Origin: Acidobacteriota bacterium
GTDB lineage: Bacteria > Acidobacteriota > Thermoanaerobaculia > Multivoradales > Multivoraceae
DNA length: 64,000 nucleotides
Reading direction: 5' to 3'
Assembly: GCA_029263415.1 (NCBI GenBank)
Contig: JAJCXN010000046.1
Coordinates: 186,001 to 250,000, forward strand
Shown here one piece after another: positions 53,060 through 61,879 of this stretch (its first letter is position 1; each line of letters opens with the position of its first letter). The translations under genes were made by a program, and so were the position numbers. The notes below the pieces were generated by a model, which worked only from the letters and a program-made list of their open reading frames with translations, ran no database searches and was not told the origin of the DNA.

Positions 53060-53226
53060 ACCAATGGTTCCTGATCCTTCTCGCCGCTTCGCGTCTCGGC
53101 CGAGGTATTGAGCGGTGCTGTGGGCCAGCGTTCGCTGCTTGATGGGAGCCCACGAACTCCACGTGCCGACGTGCTACGACACGAGTTTGGCGCAGCCAAG
53201 CGAGCCGACCTTCCGGAACACTTGGT

Positions 53227-53279
53227 CTGGGCTGCGTGGACGGGGTCTCACACTTTATGGCGCCGTTCACGCAGCCCAG
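53227..53279. repeat. long hairpin in right palindrome unit
   Basis: ctgggctgcgtg (53227-53238) pairs with cacgcagcccag (53268-53279), extended by acgg/ccgt. It is the inverted counterpart of the left hairpin with a diverged loop. Confidence 0.8.
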
Positions 53280-53628
53280 GCCTCCCGCGCCCAATCCCAC
53301 GTGGTCACCTCTCCCTCTACGCCACCAGGTCCCAAGATGCCCTCGTCGCAAACACTATCGCGATCCAACTTCACTAGCGACGAAGGCGGTGAGGGCGTCC
53401 CCCGAGGCGGCAGCTCGTCCCACGGGAGGCTGCGCACCGAGGAGCCCTTCACAAACGCGCCTCGTGAAGCCCACCGCGCTGAGGGCGACGAGTGCGCAGG
53501 CAAGGCCACGCCTACCCGCTCAAGACAAGGCCGCAGCCGGTGCCAACGAGGGGGATCCCGATCCGCCGAAAGGAGCGATGACGCGCCCTGCCCATGCGGT
53601 ACTCGCGATCACCATCACCCTCAGAATC

Positions 53629-53652
53629 GCCATCGCCATCGCCACCGCCACC
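53629..53652. repeat. degenerate gccatc hexamer repeat at right palindrome end
   Basis: gccatc, gccatc, gccacc, gccacc: four tandem hexamers, the inverted and partly decayed equivalent of the (gatggc)7 tract at the left end. Confidence 0.8.
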
Positions 53653-53706
53653 GGCAGCAATCCACTCCGGGCACCGACACCAATGCCAATGCCCGGAACC
53701 CAGTCG

Positions 53707-55131
53707 CTAAGAAGCCCCGAATACCGCCTTGACCTCAAGAAACTCCTCGAACCCAAAATCCCCCCACTCACGCCCATTCCCAGACTGCTTATACCCACCA
53801 AACGGCGCCGAAAAATCCGCCCCCGCCCCATTGATATGCACGTTCCCGGTCCTCATCAACGAAGCCACCCGGCGGGCTCTACCAAGGTCTCCCGATTGCA
53901 CGTACCCGGACAATCCGTACACCGTGTCATTGGCGATGTCGATCGCCTGCGCTTCGGTTTCATACGGCAAGATCGCCAGCACCGGACCGAACACTTCTTC
54001 GCGCGCGATGCTCATGTCGTTGTTGACGCCACCAAAAACCGTCGGTTTGACGTAGTAGCCAGTCTCTAGTCCTTCGGGTTTGCCAACACCACCCGCAACC
54101 ACTTCGGCACCTTCGTCAATGCCAGCCTGGATCAGGCCTTGGATCTTGTTGTAATGGAGCTCACTCACCACCGGACCGATGGTGATCCCTTCAGCACCGG
54201 GCGCTCCGACCGTGGTCGCTTCTGCAGCTGCCTTAGCGATCTCGAGTGCCTTGGCGTGATGCTCTTGCGGCACCAACATCCGGGTGGGTGCGTTGCAAGA
54301 CTGGCCGCTGTTCATGAAGCACGCCTGCACGCCACTCGCGACCGCCTTCTCTAGGTCAGCATCGTCGAGCACAATGTTGGCCGATTTGCCGCCCAGCTCT
54401 TGGGTGACTCGCTTGATCGACTCAGCACCAGCCTTCGCGACCTCACGGCCGGCACGGGTGGAGCCTGTGAACGAGACCATGTCGATGTCAGGGTGAGCCG
54501 AAATCGCCGCACCAACCGACGGGCCATCGCCATTAACCAGATTGAAGACGCCCTTGGGCACACCTGCATCGTGGAGGATTTCCGCTAAGAGAATGGCGTT
54601 CAACGGTGCAACCTCCGACGGCTTGAGCACCATGGTGCAGCCTGCGGCAAGAGCCGGGGCAACCTTGCAAGCAATCTGGTTGATCGGCCAGTTCCAAGGT
54701 GTGATGAAACCACAGACACCGACCGGCTCCTTAGCGATCACTGTACCGCCGCGATCTTCCTCAAACTCGTAGTCGGCGAGTACCGCCATCGCCTGGCCGA
54801 AGTGCGCCATGCCGGACGGCGCTTGTGCAGCCTTCGCAAGCCAAGCTGGAGCCCCCATCTCAGCGGAGATGGTGTCGGCGATCTCACCGATACGCGCCTT
54901 GTAGCCCTCGACGATCTTGCCAAGCAGAGCCATGCGCTGTTCCTTGGTGGTTTGGGAGAACGCCGGAAAAGCCGCCTTAGCAGCCGCGACCGCTGCATCC
55001 AAGTCAGCGCTTGAACCCATGCTGATCCTGCCGATCACTTGCTCCGTCGCCGGATTGATCACATCGTGCGTCTTCGGTTCTTGGGGGTCAACCCATTCGC
55101 CGTTGATGTAGAACTGGAGTGCTTCTTTCAT
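53707..55131 (-). CDS. NAD(P)-dependent aldehyde dehydrogenase
   Basis: 474 aa from ATG 55131, with GGAGAG just upstream (the track start is six codons earlier). It oxidises aldehydes to acids. The catalytic Cys is in NSGQSCNAPTRM and the general-base Glu in QELGGKSANIVL; TPWNWPINQIACKVAPALAAGCTMVLKPSE is the cofactor and substrate core, and GGVNNDMSIAREEVFGPV is conserved. The C-terminus lies against the palindrome. The substrate is not predictable. Confidence 0.95.
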   Translation of the reverse strand: MKEALQFYINGEWVDPQEPKTHDVINPATEQVIGRISMGSSADLDAAVAAAKAAFPAFSQTTKEQRMALLGKIVEGYKARIGEIADTISAEMGAPAWLAKAAQAPSGMAHFGQAMAVLADYEFEEDRGGTVIAKEPVGVCGFITPWNWPINQIACKVAPALAAGCTMVLKPSEVAPLNAILLAEILHDAGVPKGVFNLVNGDGPSVGAAISAHPDIDMVSFTGSTRAGREVAKAGAESIKRVTQELGGKSANIVLDDADLEKAVASGVQACFMNSGQSCNAPTRMLVPQEHHAKALEIAKAAAEATTVGAPGAEGITIGPVVSELHYNKIQGLIQAGIDEGAEVVAGGVGKPEGLETGYYVKPTVFGGVNNDMSIAREEVFGPVLAILPYETEAQAIDIANDTVYGLSGYVQSGDLGRARRVASLMRTGNVHINGAGADFSAPFGGYKQSGNGREWGDFGFEEFLEVKAVFGAS

Positions 55132-55426
55132 GGTGTCTCTCCTAAGCATTTCGAATGGACTGAGGTGCCGTCGGCAGACCGATCGGCGGTCAGAGCTCGT
55201 GGCGCGATTTTTGGGGGCCTAGGATAGCCGAACAAAGACGGTTCAAGCCAAGGCCATTCTGCATCCGATCCAAAGGTGGACCTGTAGAAGACCCCCAGAG
55301 CTCCCCGTTGACCGGTTCTCCTACGTTCGGATACTGACTCGTGGACAGGTCACGGCGACTGCAGACACCTCTCGTCTGGCGGGCGCCACCACGATCTCGC
55401 TACAACGCGTCGTGATTGGTCGCCGG

Positions 55427-57214
55427 CTACGGCGAACTCAAAGACCACTGCGTAGTGTCGCCCGATTCGAAACCGTCCGCAAACAAGACGCCGACGATCT
55501 CGAGAAACACGGCAGTCGCGACGCCCTTTTGCCCAGATGCATCTTCGGCAACCAGATAGACCAAGTGAGTGCCGGGCGCAAGACCAGTGGTATCGATCGA
55601 TCCATCAAAAGGGTCTACGACCTCGTCGTTGAACGCGCCGTCGGTCGGATCCAAGCTGCTGAGCAGCCCAACCGTCCACGGTGGCTCGTCGATGCTGTAG
55701 TAAACAGCAACAATGTTCTCGGTGGGTTCCACCGCAGCGTCACCTTGCTCGGAGAACACCGTGTCATCTGCGACACCAGAGATCGCAACGCTGGTGCCCG
55801 CTGTCACCGGCCCGCCACCGAACACAACGTCTCTCACCTGAGGACCCTTGGGTTCTTGGTACGGACGACGTGCAGCCTTCGCAGAAAACTGGAGCGCGGC
55901 TGAGGCTTGCGGCCAAATGTCGTCCTCGAAGTTGGTCGAACCAGAACTGCAAGACTGGTGGAAAGTAGTACCCAGCTCCAATGTGTAGGCCGCCACTCCA
56001 TAGCGACCATAGGCTTCGTCCACGTTTGTGCCGGAGGCGGAGCCCAGGCAGTCCTGGCATGCGTCGTAGCCGGGGAGATGATGGCCCATCCTCCGGCCTA
56101 GCGACCGCAGGTCATCGTGGTTCGGCGGATTGGTGAACCGATGTTCCCAGGGATAGAGAATCAAACGTCCATAACTGTGCAGCGAGATAAAGAGACCCTG
56201 GGCATCGGCGGGAGCTGCATCCCCTAGCTCGGTGCCACGCTGGTCGGTGAAAGCGCCCTGCATGAGGTCGTCAATCGCAACGGTTTCGGGCTCGGATGCA
56301 TGCGATGGCCCGCTGTACGTTTCGCTACATGGGTTGGTTGAGAAACCGCCATTGCTGTCCTGCCAGAACAAGCCTCCACTGTTGCGATTGAGATCCACGC
56401 CAACGTCGTCGTCGGCGCAGCTGCCATTGGTGCTGTTGGTGTTTTTGCGCCAGAACGTCGTCGGAGTAACCTCCGCCTTCTTGCGCCCATCCGGGTTGTG
56501 TATTGGGACGATATGGATCTCGGTGGTGTTCAGGATGGCAGTGATCTCCGCATCCGCACCGAAACCGTTGACCAGCATCTCGGCAAATCGAGTTGCCGTT
56601 TCTGCGGTGGTGTACTCCCGAGCGTGAGTAGCAGCAATCAAGATGAAGGGCGCCTTGTCATAGGAACTGGCCGAGTTGGTCACCCGCAAAGCGCGAACCT
56701 CGCGAGTGCCCTCCCAACTATCGGCAAGGTCGACCCAGGTCGCGAGCTTCGGATTCGCGGTCGCCAGCGCCATCAAGTCGGCGTATGTTTCTTCAACCGT
56801 CCTGTAACAAGAGAAACCAGCAATGCCTCCGCCGCGCCGGCTGGCGACGGATGCAGCGACGTCGGCCAGCGCATTGGTGGGCTGTTTGCTCCGCCAGAGA
56901 GTCGTCGCCTCGTCGTCCTCAAACGCTCGCAAACCAAGGGAGACCGCGCGATCGAGATCACGCTCGTTGAGCACCACATAGGCTGCTCGCATCCCGCGAT
57001 CGTGCACACCATCGCTACTGACCACGTCGTGGTTCAGGCCGAGGCGATCGAGTTGTGTCTGTGTCCCGAGCACACGATAGACCCGCTCCAGCGAGCGCTC
57101 CTCCACGGCCACAGCGGCGACAACAGAATCGCTCTCCTGTGCAAGTGACGCTTGAACCGAGACGACCATGACCGACAAAGCCAACCACACACTAACCACG
57201 GAACGAGAATGCAT
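55427..57214 (-). CDS. secreted M14-family zinc carboxypeptidase
   Basis: 595 aa with signal peptide (WLALSVMVVSVQASLAQ). The M14 domain (about 125-440) has the zinc motif HAREYTTAE (HxxE), HNPDGR, substrate-binding VDLNRN, the third zinc His in FISLHSYGRLILYPW and the catalytic Glu in YTLELGTTFHQ. A C-terminal region of Ig-like/adhesive type ends in FADGFESGDTTQWSLSSP, a motif I associate with the tails of other exported proteins. It removes C-terminal residues from extracellular peptides. Divergent from the GWxTD/VWA gene. Confidence 0.93.
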   Translation of the reverse strand: MHSRSVVSVWLALSVMVVSVQASLAQESDSVVAAVAVEERSLERVYRVLGTQTQLDRLGLNHDVVSSDGVHDRGMRAAYVVLNERDLDRAVSLGLRAFEDDEATTLWRSKQPTNALADVAASVASRRGGGIAGFSCYRTVEETYADLMALATANPKLATWVDLADSWEGTREVRALRVTNSASSYDKAPFILIAATHAREYTTAETATRFAEMLVNGFGADAEITAILNTTEIHIVPIHNPDGRKKAEVTPTTFWRKNTNSTNGSCADDDVGVDLNRNSGGLFWQDSNGGFSTNPCSETYSGPSHASEPETVAIDDLMQGAFTDQRGTELGDAAPADAQGLFISLHSYGRLILYPWEHRFTNPPNHDDLRSLGRRMGHHLPGYDACQDCLGSASGTNVDEAYGRYGVAAYTLELGTTFHQSCSSGSTNFEDDIWPQASAALQFSAKAARRPYQEPKGPQVRDVVFGGGPVTAGTSVAISGVADDTVFSEQGDAAVEPTENIVAVYYSIDEPPWTVGLLSSLDPTDGAFNDEVVDPFDGSIDTTGLAPGTHLVYLVAEDASGQKGVATAVFLEIVGVLFADGFESGDTTQWSLSSP

Positions 57215-57389
57215 GAACTGAGTGCCTCAAGAAAATCGCCGAGTCCGTCACCAACGGCTCCGGGATCTCAAAGCCTGTCAGGGCGCACCTCGCAAGGCAA
57301 CCGCGACTGAGGTAGCCGCTGCTACCATCACCAGTCCTCCTCCGCGGCACCTCCTTTGCCGTCTTGCTCGGAAGGACCGACCCGACCCA

Positions 57390-59972
57390 ATGCCAAACTC
57401 TCGCTCCGGATTGCGACCGCCCAACAAGCCTCTTGTGCTCGCCGCCTTGGCAGTGGTGGCCTGGCTGCTCGCCCTCAGTGTTTCTGCCACCGCGCCGGCC
57501 CAAGGACCGGCCCAAGAACCAGATGAGACCGCCGGAGGCACCCCATCCCTCTCGGCAAAGCACAGCGACTTCCTGGAGTTAGTTGCGCCGCTCATGCATG
57601 AGACCGAGCGCAAGGTCTTTCTCGCTCTGGACAAAGACTACCGACGCGATGTCTTCATGCAACGGTTCTGGCGACTGCGCGACCCTTATCCCCAGACACC
57701 GCGCAACGAACTTCAAGAGCGCCTAGACGAGAACTTTCTCGCGCTACGCGACGAGATCAGCGAAGCGGAACCCGACGAAGCCACCGTGCTACTGCTCCAC
57801 GGCAAGCCGACCCGCCGGTTCCGCGACGCATGTGATCTGTTGATGCCCGTCAATGTTTGGTACTACCGACGCAGTGGCCTCATCGCCGACGAATTTCACG
57901 CGGTGTTTTATCGCAACGGAGACACCTGGAGTCTCTGGAAACCCAGCCAAGGTTTCGAGGTGTTGCTGATGCGGATGGGGTCGTTCGACCGGGAAGCGTC
58001 GCTGGCACGAGTCCAACAAGAATGCAGCCGTGGTGAGGAACTGCTCACCGCTCTCAGCCAGTCGCTCGATTGGGATGCTGTCCACGCGCGCGTTCTCAAG
58101 GCCCCAAACCCTGAATGGGCGCAAGCACTACTCGAAAGTTCAGCTCAAGTTGGAGCAGATTCTGAGGCACGCAGCATCCAAGCGACATCGCAGTTCGTCG
58201 GTAGACGACAGAGTCGGGTGGTTGTTCAAACGAGCCTTATGCTTGCAACCGGCGCCCAGCCAACCAGCGCCGAGCCAGCTGGGGCGGATACGCAACCGAG
58301 CGACGCGACAAGGCTCCTGGTTGATGGTGAGGTGATCCGCAATGATCAACTGTTCGATTCCTTCCGCTACCGATTCGAACTCCCTGCTGGCAGCGGGCCC
58401 GGCGCGGGCCACGGCCTAATGATCGAGCGCTATCTGCGACCCGGCACCTACCGGCTGGTCCTGCAAGCGAGCGAGCCAGCGACCGGCCGCAATTGGGTGA
58501 TGGACGAGGAGTTGACGGTTCCCGGACTCGCAGAGGTTACGGCGCCTGATCAAACGCTGGTCACCGCACAGATCGAAGAACCGTCCTTGGTGGCAACCGA
58601 ACCGAACGGCGTCGATGGCGCGTCCACCGGAATAGCAGCATCGCTGCGCTTGTCGGTGCCCAAGCGTGAACTCCTCATCGGGCCGTTCCGAGCCGAGGCC
58701 ATCACTGAAGGTGTTTCCATCCGCCGCGTTGCCTTTGAGCTCGACGGCGTGCGCGTCCTGAGCAAAGCCAGGCCTCCTTACAGTGTCGAACTAGACGCTG
58801 GGCGCGTGCCGCGAACACATGAATTGGTGGCGCTCGCCTACGACAACAACGGCGTCGAGATCGCACGCGATCAAGTCACCGTCAACGCCGGCCCGAGGCG
58901 CTTTAGTGTCCGCCTGCTCGAACCACGACGCGGAGTGAACTACGAGAACAGCGTGCGTGCGGTCGCAGAGGTCGACGTACCACCGCTCGAGAAACTCGAT
59001 AGCGTCGAGTTCTTCCTCAACGAGCAACGTGTGGCGACGCTCTACCAACAGCCATTCGCACTGCCCATCAAGATTCCGAGCGACGAGCCGCTGGCGTTTG
59101 TTCGCGTCACCGCCAAGCTGGCGGGAGGCCAACAGACCGAAGACCTGGTGTTCGTCAACTCACCGCACGAGGTCGAGTACGTCGATGTTGATCTGGTCGA
59201 AGTCTTTGCAACAGTGACCAACCGGCGCGGACATCCGGTCGACGGGATCGGCGAGGAGCTATTCGAGGTCTATGAGGACGACGAACTCCAACGCATCGAG
59301 GAGTTCCGGCAAGTAACCGATCTGCCGATCAATGCTTGCGTGTTGTTCGACACATCGACTTCCATGATCGAAAGGCTCAAGGAGGCCAAAGGGGCCGCTG
59401 AGTACTTCTTTGACCTAGTGCTTGAAGAACGTGACCGCGCATGCTTGATGACGTTCAACGACGTGCACGAACTGGTGGTCGACTTCACTCACAGCCCGGA
59501 GGTCCTGGCGGGCGGCTTGTCTCAAGTGACGGCCGAAGGGGAAACCGCTCTTTACGACAGCTTGATCCACACGCTCTATCTGTTCAACGGCCTGCGGGGC
59601 AAACGAGCGATCATCTTGCTCTCTGATGGCGCAGACTCGAAGAGCACTTACCGGTTCAGCGAAGTCTTGGAGTTCGCACGCCGATCAGAGGTCACTATTC
59701 ACGTGATCGGCGTGGATATTGGATCGCGCGAAATGGAAGCCCGCATGCGGCTATCGCAGCTGGCAAAAGACACCGGCGGGCGCACCTTCTTCATTGACGA
59801 AGTGAGTGAGCTGCGCCGGGTCTATGACTTGATCGAAAGGGATCTGCGATCGCAGTACCTGCTGGCGTATCAGTCCACCAATGCCGGGGGTCGAGAGCAG
59901 TTCCGCGAGGTCAAGGTAGTGGTCAAAGAAAGAGGCCTGAAGGCAAGAGCCTTGTCTGGGTACTACCCGTGA
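57390..59972 (+). CDS. GWxTD-like and VWFA-related fusion protein
   Basis: 860 aa from the ATG at 57390 (AAGGA upstream). Signal peptide PLVLAALAVVAWLLALSVSATAPA, then a GWxTD-type domain (FMQRFWRLRDPYPQTPRNE, LLHGKPTRRF), a beta-rich linker region, and a C-terminal half paralogous to the 44.8-kb protein: RLSVPKRELLIGPF, VEFFLNEQRVATLYQQPF, MIDAS DTSTS in LFDTSTSM, and KERGLKARALSGYYP. This fuses two acidobacterial secreted-protein modules in one chain. The maf gene follows after 31 bases. Function unknown. Confidence 0.88.
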   Translation: MPNSRSGLRPPNKPLVLAALAVVAWLLALSVSATAPAQGPAQEPDETAGGTPSLSAKHSDFLELVAPLMHETERKVFLALDKDYRRDVFMQRFWRLRDPYPQTPRNELQERLDENFLALRDEISEAEPDEATVLLLHGKPTRRFRDACDLLMPVNVWYYRRSGLIADEFHAVFYRNGDTWSLWKPSQGFEVLLMRMGSFDREASLARVQQECSRGEELLTALSQSLDWDAVHARVLKAPNPEWAQALLESSAQVGADSEARSIQATSQFVGRRQSRVVVQTSLMLATGAQPTSAEPAGADTQPSDATRLLVDGEVIRNDQLFDSFRYRFELPAGSGPGAGHGLMIERYLRPGTYRLVLQASEPATGRNWVMDEELTVPGLAEVTAPDQTLVTAQIEEPSLVATEPNGVDGASTGIAASLRLSVPKRELLIGPFRAEAITEGVSIRRVAFELDGVRVLSKARPPYSVELDAGRVPRTHELVALAYDNNGVEIARDQVTVNAGPRRFSVRLLEPRRGVNYENSVRAVAEVDVPPLEKLDSVEFFLNEQRVATLYQQPFALPIKIPSDEPLAFVRVTAKLAGGQQTEDLVFVNSPHEVEYVDVDLVEVFATVTNRRGHPVDGIGEELFEVYEDDELQRIEEFRQVTDLPINACVLFDTSTSMIERLKEAKGAAEYFFDLVLEERDRACLMTFNDVHELVVDFTHSPEVLAGGLSQVTAEGETALYDSLIHTLYLFNGLRGKRAIILLSDGADSKSTYRFSEVLEFARRSEVTIHVIGVDIGSREMEARMRLSQLAKDTGGRTFFIDEVSELRRVYDLIERDLRSQYLLAYQSTNAGGREQFREVKVVVKERGLKARALSGYYP

Positions 59973-60003
59973 CGGGGGCGAGCACGAGCAGGAGACGGCG
60001 CAA

Positions 60004-60591
60004 ATGAGAATCATCCTGGGATCGGGCTCGCCGCGACGTCGGGAGTTGTTGGCGGGATTGGGATTGGAGTTCGAGGTCCGAGTCGCCGACATCGACGAAA
60101 GCGTTCGGAGCGGCGAGCAGGGTCTCGCCTACGTAGAGCGCCTTGCCCTTGAGAAGGGTCGGGCGGTGGCAAAGGGAGTTGACGACGCGAATTTGATCGT
60201 CGCCGCAGACACCATCGTTGAACTGGATGGGGAGTTGCTGGGCAAACCCAGAGACGAGATCGAAGCGAAGGCGATGTTGAATCGATTGAGCGGCGCCCTG
60301 CACCGGGTCCACACTGGAGTCGCGGTGTTGGCGAAGAGCCGTGAGGAAGCAGCCGTCGCCACGACTGGGGTTCAGTTCCACTCGATGAGTGAGGCCGAGA
60401 TCGACTGGTACGTCGCCACTGGTGAACCTTTGGACAAGGCCGGCGCCTATGGCATTCAGGCGCACGGGGCTTTGTTTGTGGCCGGCCTCGAGGGCGGGTA
60501 CTTCAACGTGGTAGGACTGCCGCTCGATCTTCTCTATCGCTTGGTCGGCCGCCTCGACATCGACTGGACCGGGTTGCCGCGGCGGCGCTAG
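60004..60591 (+). CDS. maf: Maf-family nucleoside-triphosphate pyrophosphatase
   Basis: 195 aa. MRIILGSGSPRRRELLAGLG is the Maf opening (SxSPRR), followed by ADIDESV, the catalytic AADTIVELDGELLGKPRD, and YGIQAHGALFVAGLEGGYFNVVGLPL near the end. Maf proteins hydrolyse non-canonical or UTP/dTTP-type nucleotides and are linked to septum control. Assigned to the general family; the exact nucleotide preference is not read from the sequence. Confidence 0.93.
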   Translation: MRIILGSGSPRRRELLAGLGLEFEVRVADIDESVRSGEQGLAYVERLALEKGRAVAKGVDDANLIVAADTIVELDGELLGKPRDEIEAKAMLNRLSGALHRVHTGVAVLAKSREEAAVATTGVQFHSMSEAEIDWYVATGEPLDKAGAYGIQAHGALFVAGLEGGYFNVVGLPLDLLYRLVGRLDIDWTGLPRRR

Positions 60592-60766
60592 CGGGCCCAC
60601 TTTTCGCAAGCGCCGATGACTGCCCGTGCGCGACGTGGCTGGTATGCTCGCCGACCGCTTTGTGCTCTGCTCTACAGGGCCGCTCTGAGAACTCAAGAGG
60701 GCGCCTGGCCATGACTGCCAACCGCTCCCCCTCACTGCACCGCATGGTGCCCGGACCTCTTCCTTT

Positions 60767-61402
60767 ATGACGCAATCGCTCAGACAACGCGCTCGCGCCG
60801 CTGTTAAACGCTCCCCGATTTTTGCGGTTGTGCGCACCGACGACGTTGCCGAAGCCAAGCGACAAGCCCAGGTCTTCATTCGCGGCGGTCTTGAGATGAT
60901 CGAGGTCACCTTCAGCGTGCCCAACGCCACCGAACTGGTGCAAGAGCTGCTCGCTGAACGGCCCAGTGGGGCAAGCTACCTGGTCGGTATGGGCACCGTT
61001 ACCACCGAAGACCGTGCGCACCAAGCCATCGCAGCGGGCTCGGAGTTCCTGGTCTCGCCCAACACTTCTGTGAGCGTTGCCAAGGTCGCCAACGATGCCG
61101 ACACCTACCTCTTGCTAGGCGCACTGACGCCCACCGAAATCGTTACCGCCACCGAGCTCGGCGCCGATCTGGTGAAGGTCTATCCGCTGCCTCCAGTAGG
61201 TGGACCTGCGTACCTGAGCATCGTCAGGCAACCGCTAGGCGACATCCCTATGCTCGCAGGCGGAGGCTTCGCTGTGAGCGACATCCCTGACTACGTTGCT
61301 GCTGGCGCTGCTGCCTTCGGCATCGGTAGCCCGATGCTTGGCGCCAGCGACGATGAAAGTCTAGAACTCATAGCCCAAGCCTTGAGTCACGCGCGAGCAT
61401 GA
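60767..61402 (+). CDS. eda: 2-keto-3-deoxy-6-phosphogluconate-type aldolase
   Basis: 211 aa of the KDPG/KHG class I aldolase family (TIM barrel). The Schiff-base Lys137 is in ADLVKVYPLPPVGG; the acid residue region EVTFSVPNA and GMGTVTTEDRAHQAIAAGSEFLVSP are conserved. It cleaves 2-keto-3-deoxy-6-phosphogluconate to pyruvate and glyceraldehyde-3-phosphate in Entner-Doudoroff-type routes. The stop overlaps the next gene (ATGA), and a phosphoglycerate mutase follows further on. Confidence 0.88.
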   Translation: MTQSLRQRARAAVKRSPIFAVVRTDDVAEAKRQAQVFIRGGLEMIEVTFSVPNATELVQELLAERPSGASYLVGMGTVTTEDRAHQAIAAGSEFLVSPNTSVSVAKVANDADTYLLLGALTPTEIVTATELGADLVKVYPLPPVGGPAYLSIVRQPLGDIPMLAGGGFAVSDIPDYVAAGAAAFGIGSPMLGASDDESLELIAQALSHARA

Positions 61403-61845
61403 GCGCTCCCATCGTGACCCAGGGCCCCCACAAGCCCCTCTTGCAGCGCGAGGCGCACTACGATCCGGCGCCCGAGATTTTTGCCGCAGATAACCGTGGC
61501 TTCTTCTCGTTCCCGTTGGCCCAAGGTAGCCAGACCTATCAAGAGCTCACCGGGCTCGACGAGATTCGGCTCACGCTCTCGCTCTGGCACCCCTCTGAAA
61601 AGCAGGTCATCGACTACGACAAGGCGTACGTTGAAATCCGCGCTTCACTCAACCCGGACGACGAGCATTGGACGCGGATCGCAGAAGTCGAACCCGTGGT
61701 GCCGCCGTACAACACTGGCCAAAGATTCGACGGCTGGATCGTCTTGCCGGTGCTGAGCTTGAACATGGCGCTTCAGGTCTACGGTGGCGGGTTCCAACCG
61801 CGCTCGAGAATCCAGATCCGATCGAGCGCATTCTTCGTCGGCTAG
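61399..61845 (+). CDS. unknown protein coupled to the aldolase gene
   Basis: 148 aa, beginning ATGA-overlapped with the aldolase stop. No signal peptide or membrane helix. The middle and C-terminal part look like a beta-sandwich (IRLTLSLWHPSEKQVIDYDKAYVEIRASL, FDGWIVLPVLSLNMALQVYGGGFQPRSRIQIRSSAFFVG). I do not recognise a family. Its tight placement between an aldolase and phosphoglycerate mutase suggests a metabolic or regulatory partner role, which is inference. Confidence 0.8.
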   Translation: MSAPIVTQGPHKPLLQREAHYDPAPEIFAADNRGFFSFPLAQGSQTYQELTGLDEIRLTLSLWHPSEKQVIDYDKAYVEIRASLNPDDEHWTRIAEVEPVVPPYNTGQRFDGWIVLPVLSLNMALQVYGGGFQPRSRIQIRSSAFFVG

Positions 61846-61879
61846 AGCGCCTTCTTCGTCGCAAAAAGGGAATTCACTG

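Larger units (their letters stand above)
52642..53652. repeat. about 1-kb imperfect palindrome of two inverted ~425-base units
   Basis: Left unit 52642-53064 and right unit 53223-53652 are inverted copies with a 158-base centre. Each has, from outside in, a gatggc-type simple repeat, a stretch alignable over its length (for example ttcactagcgacgaaggcgg, exact in both), and a hairpin built on ctgggctgcgtg/cacgcagcccag. The 22 bases at 52998-53019 pair perfectly with 53264-53285 and the 19 at 53046-53064 with 53223-53241. Track ORFs here are mirror images of each other and not credible genes. It fills the space between two convergent genes. Confidence 0.85.

Noticed and set aside
52642-53652. 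CRISPR array
   Set aside because: The repeats are inverted, not regularly spaced direct repeats, and no spacers or cas genes are present.
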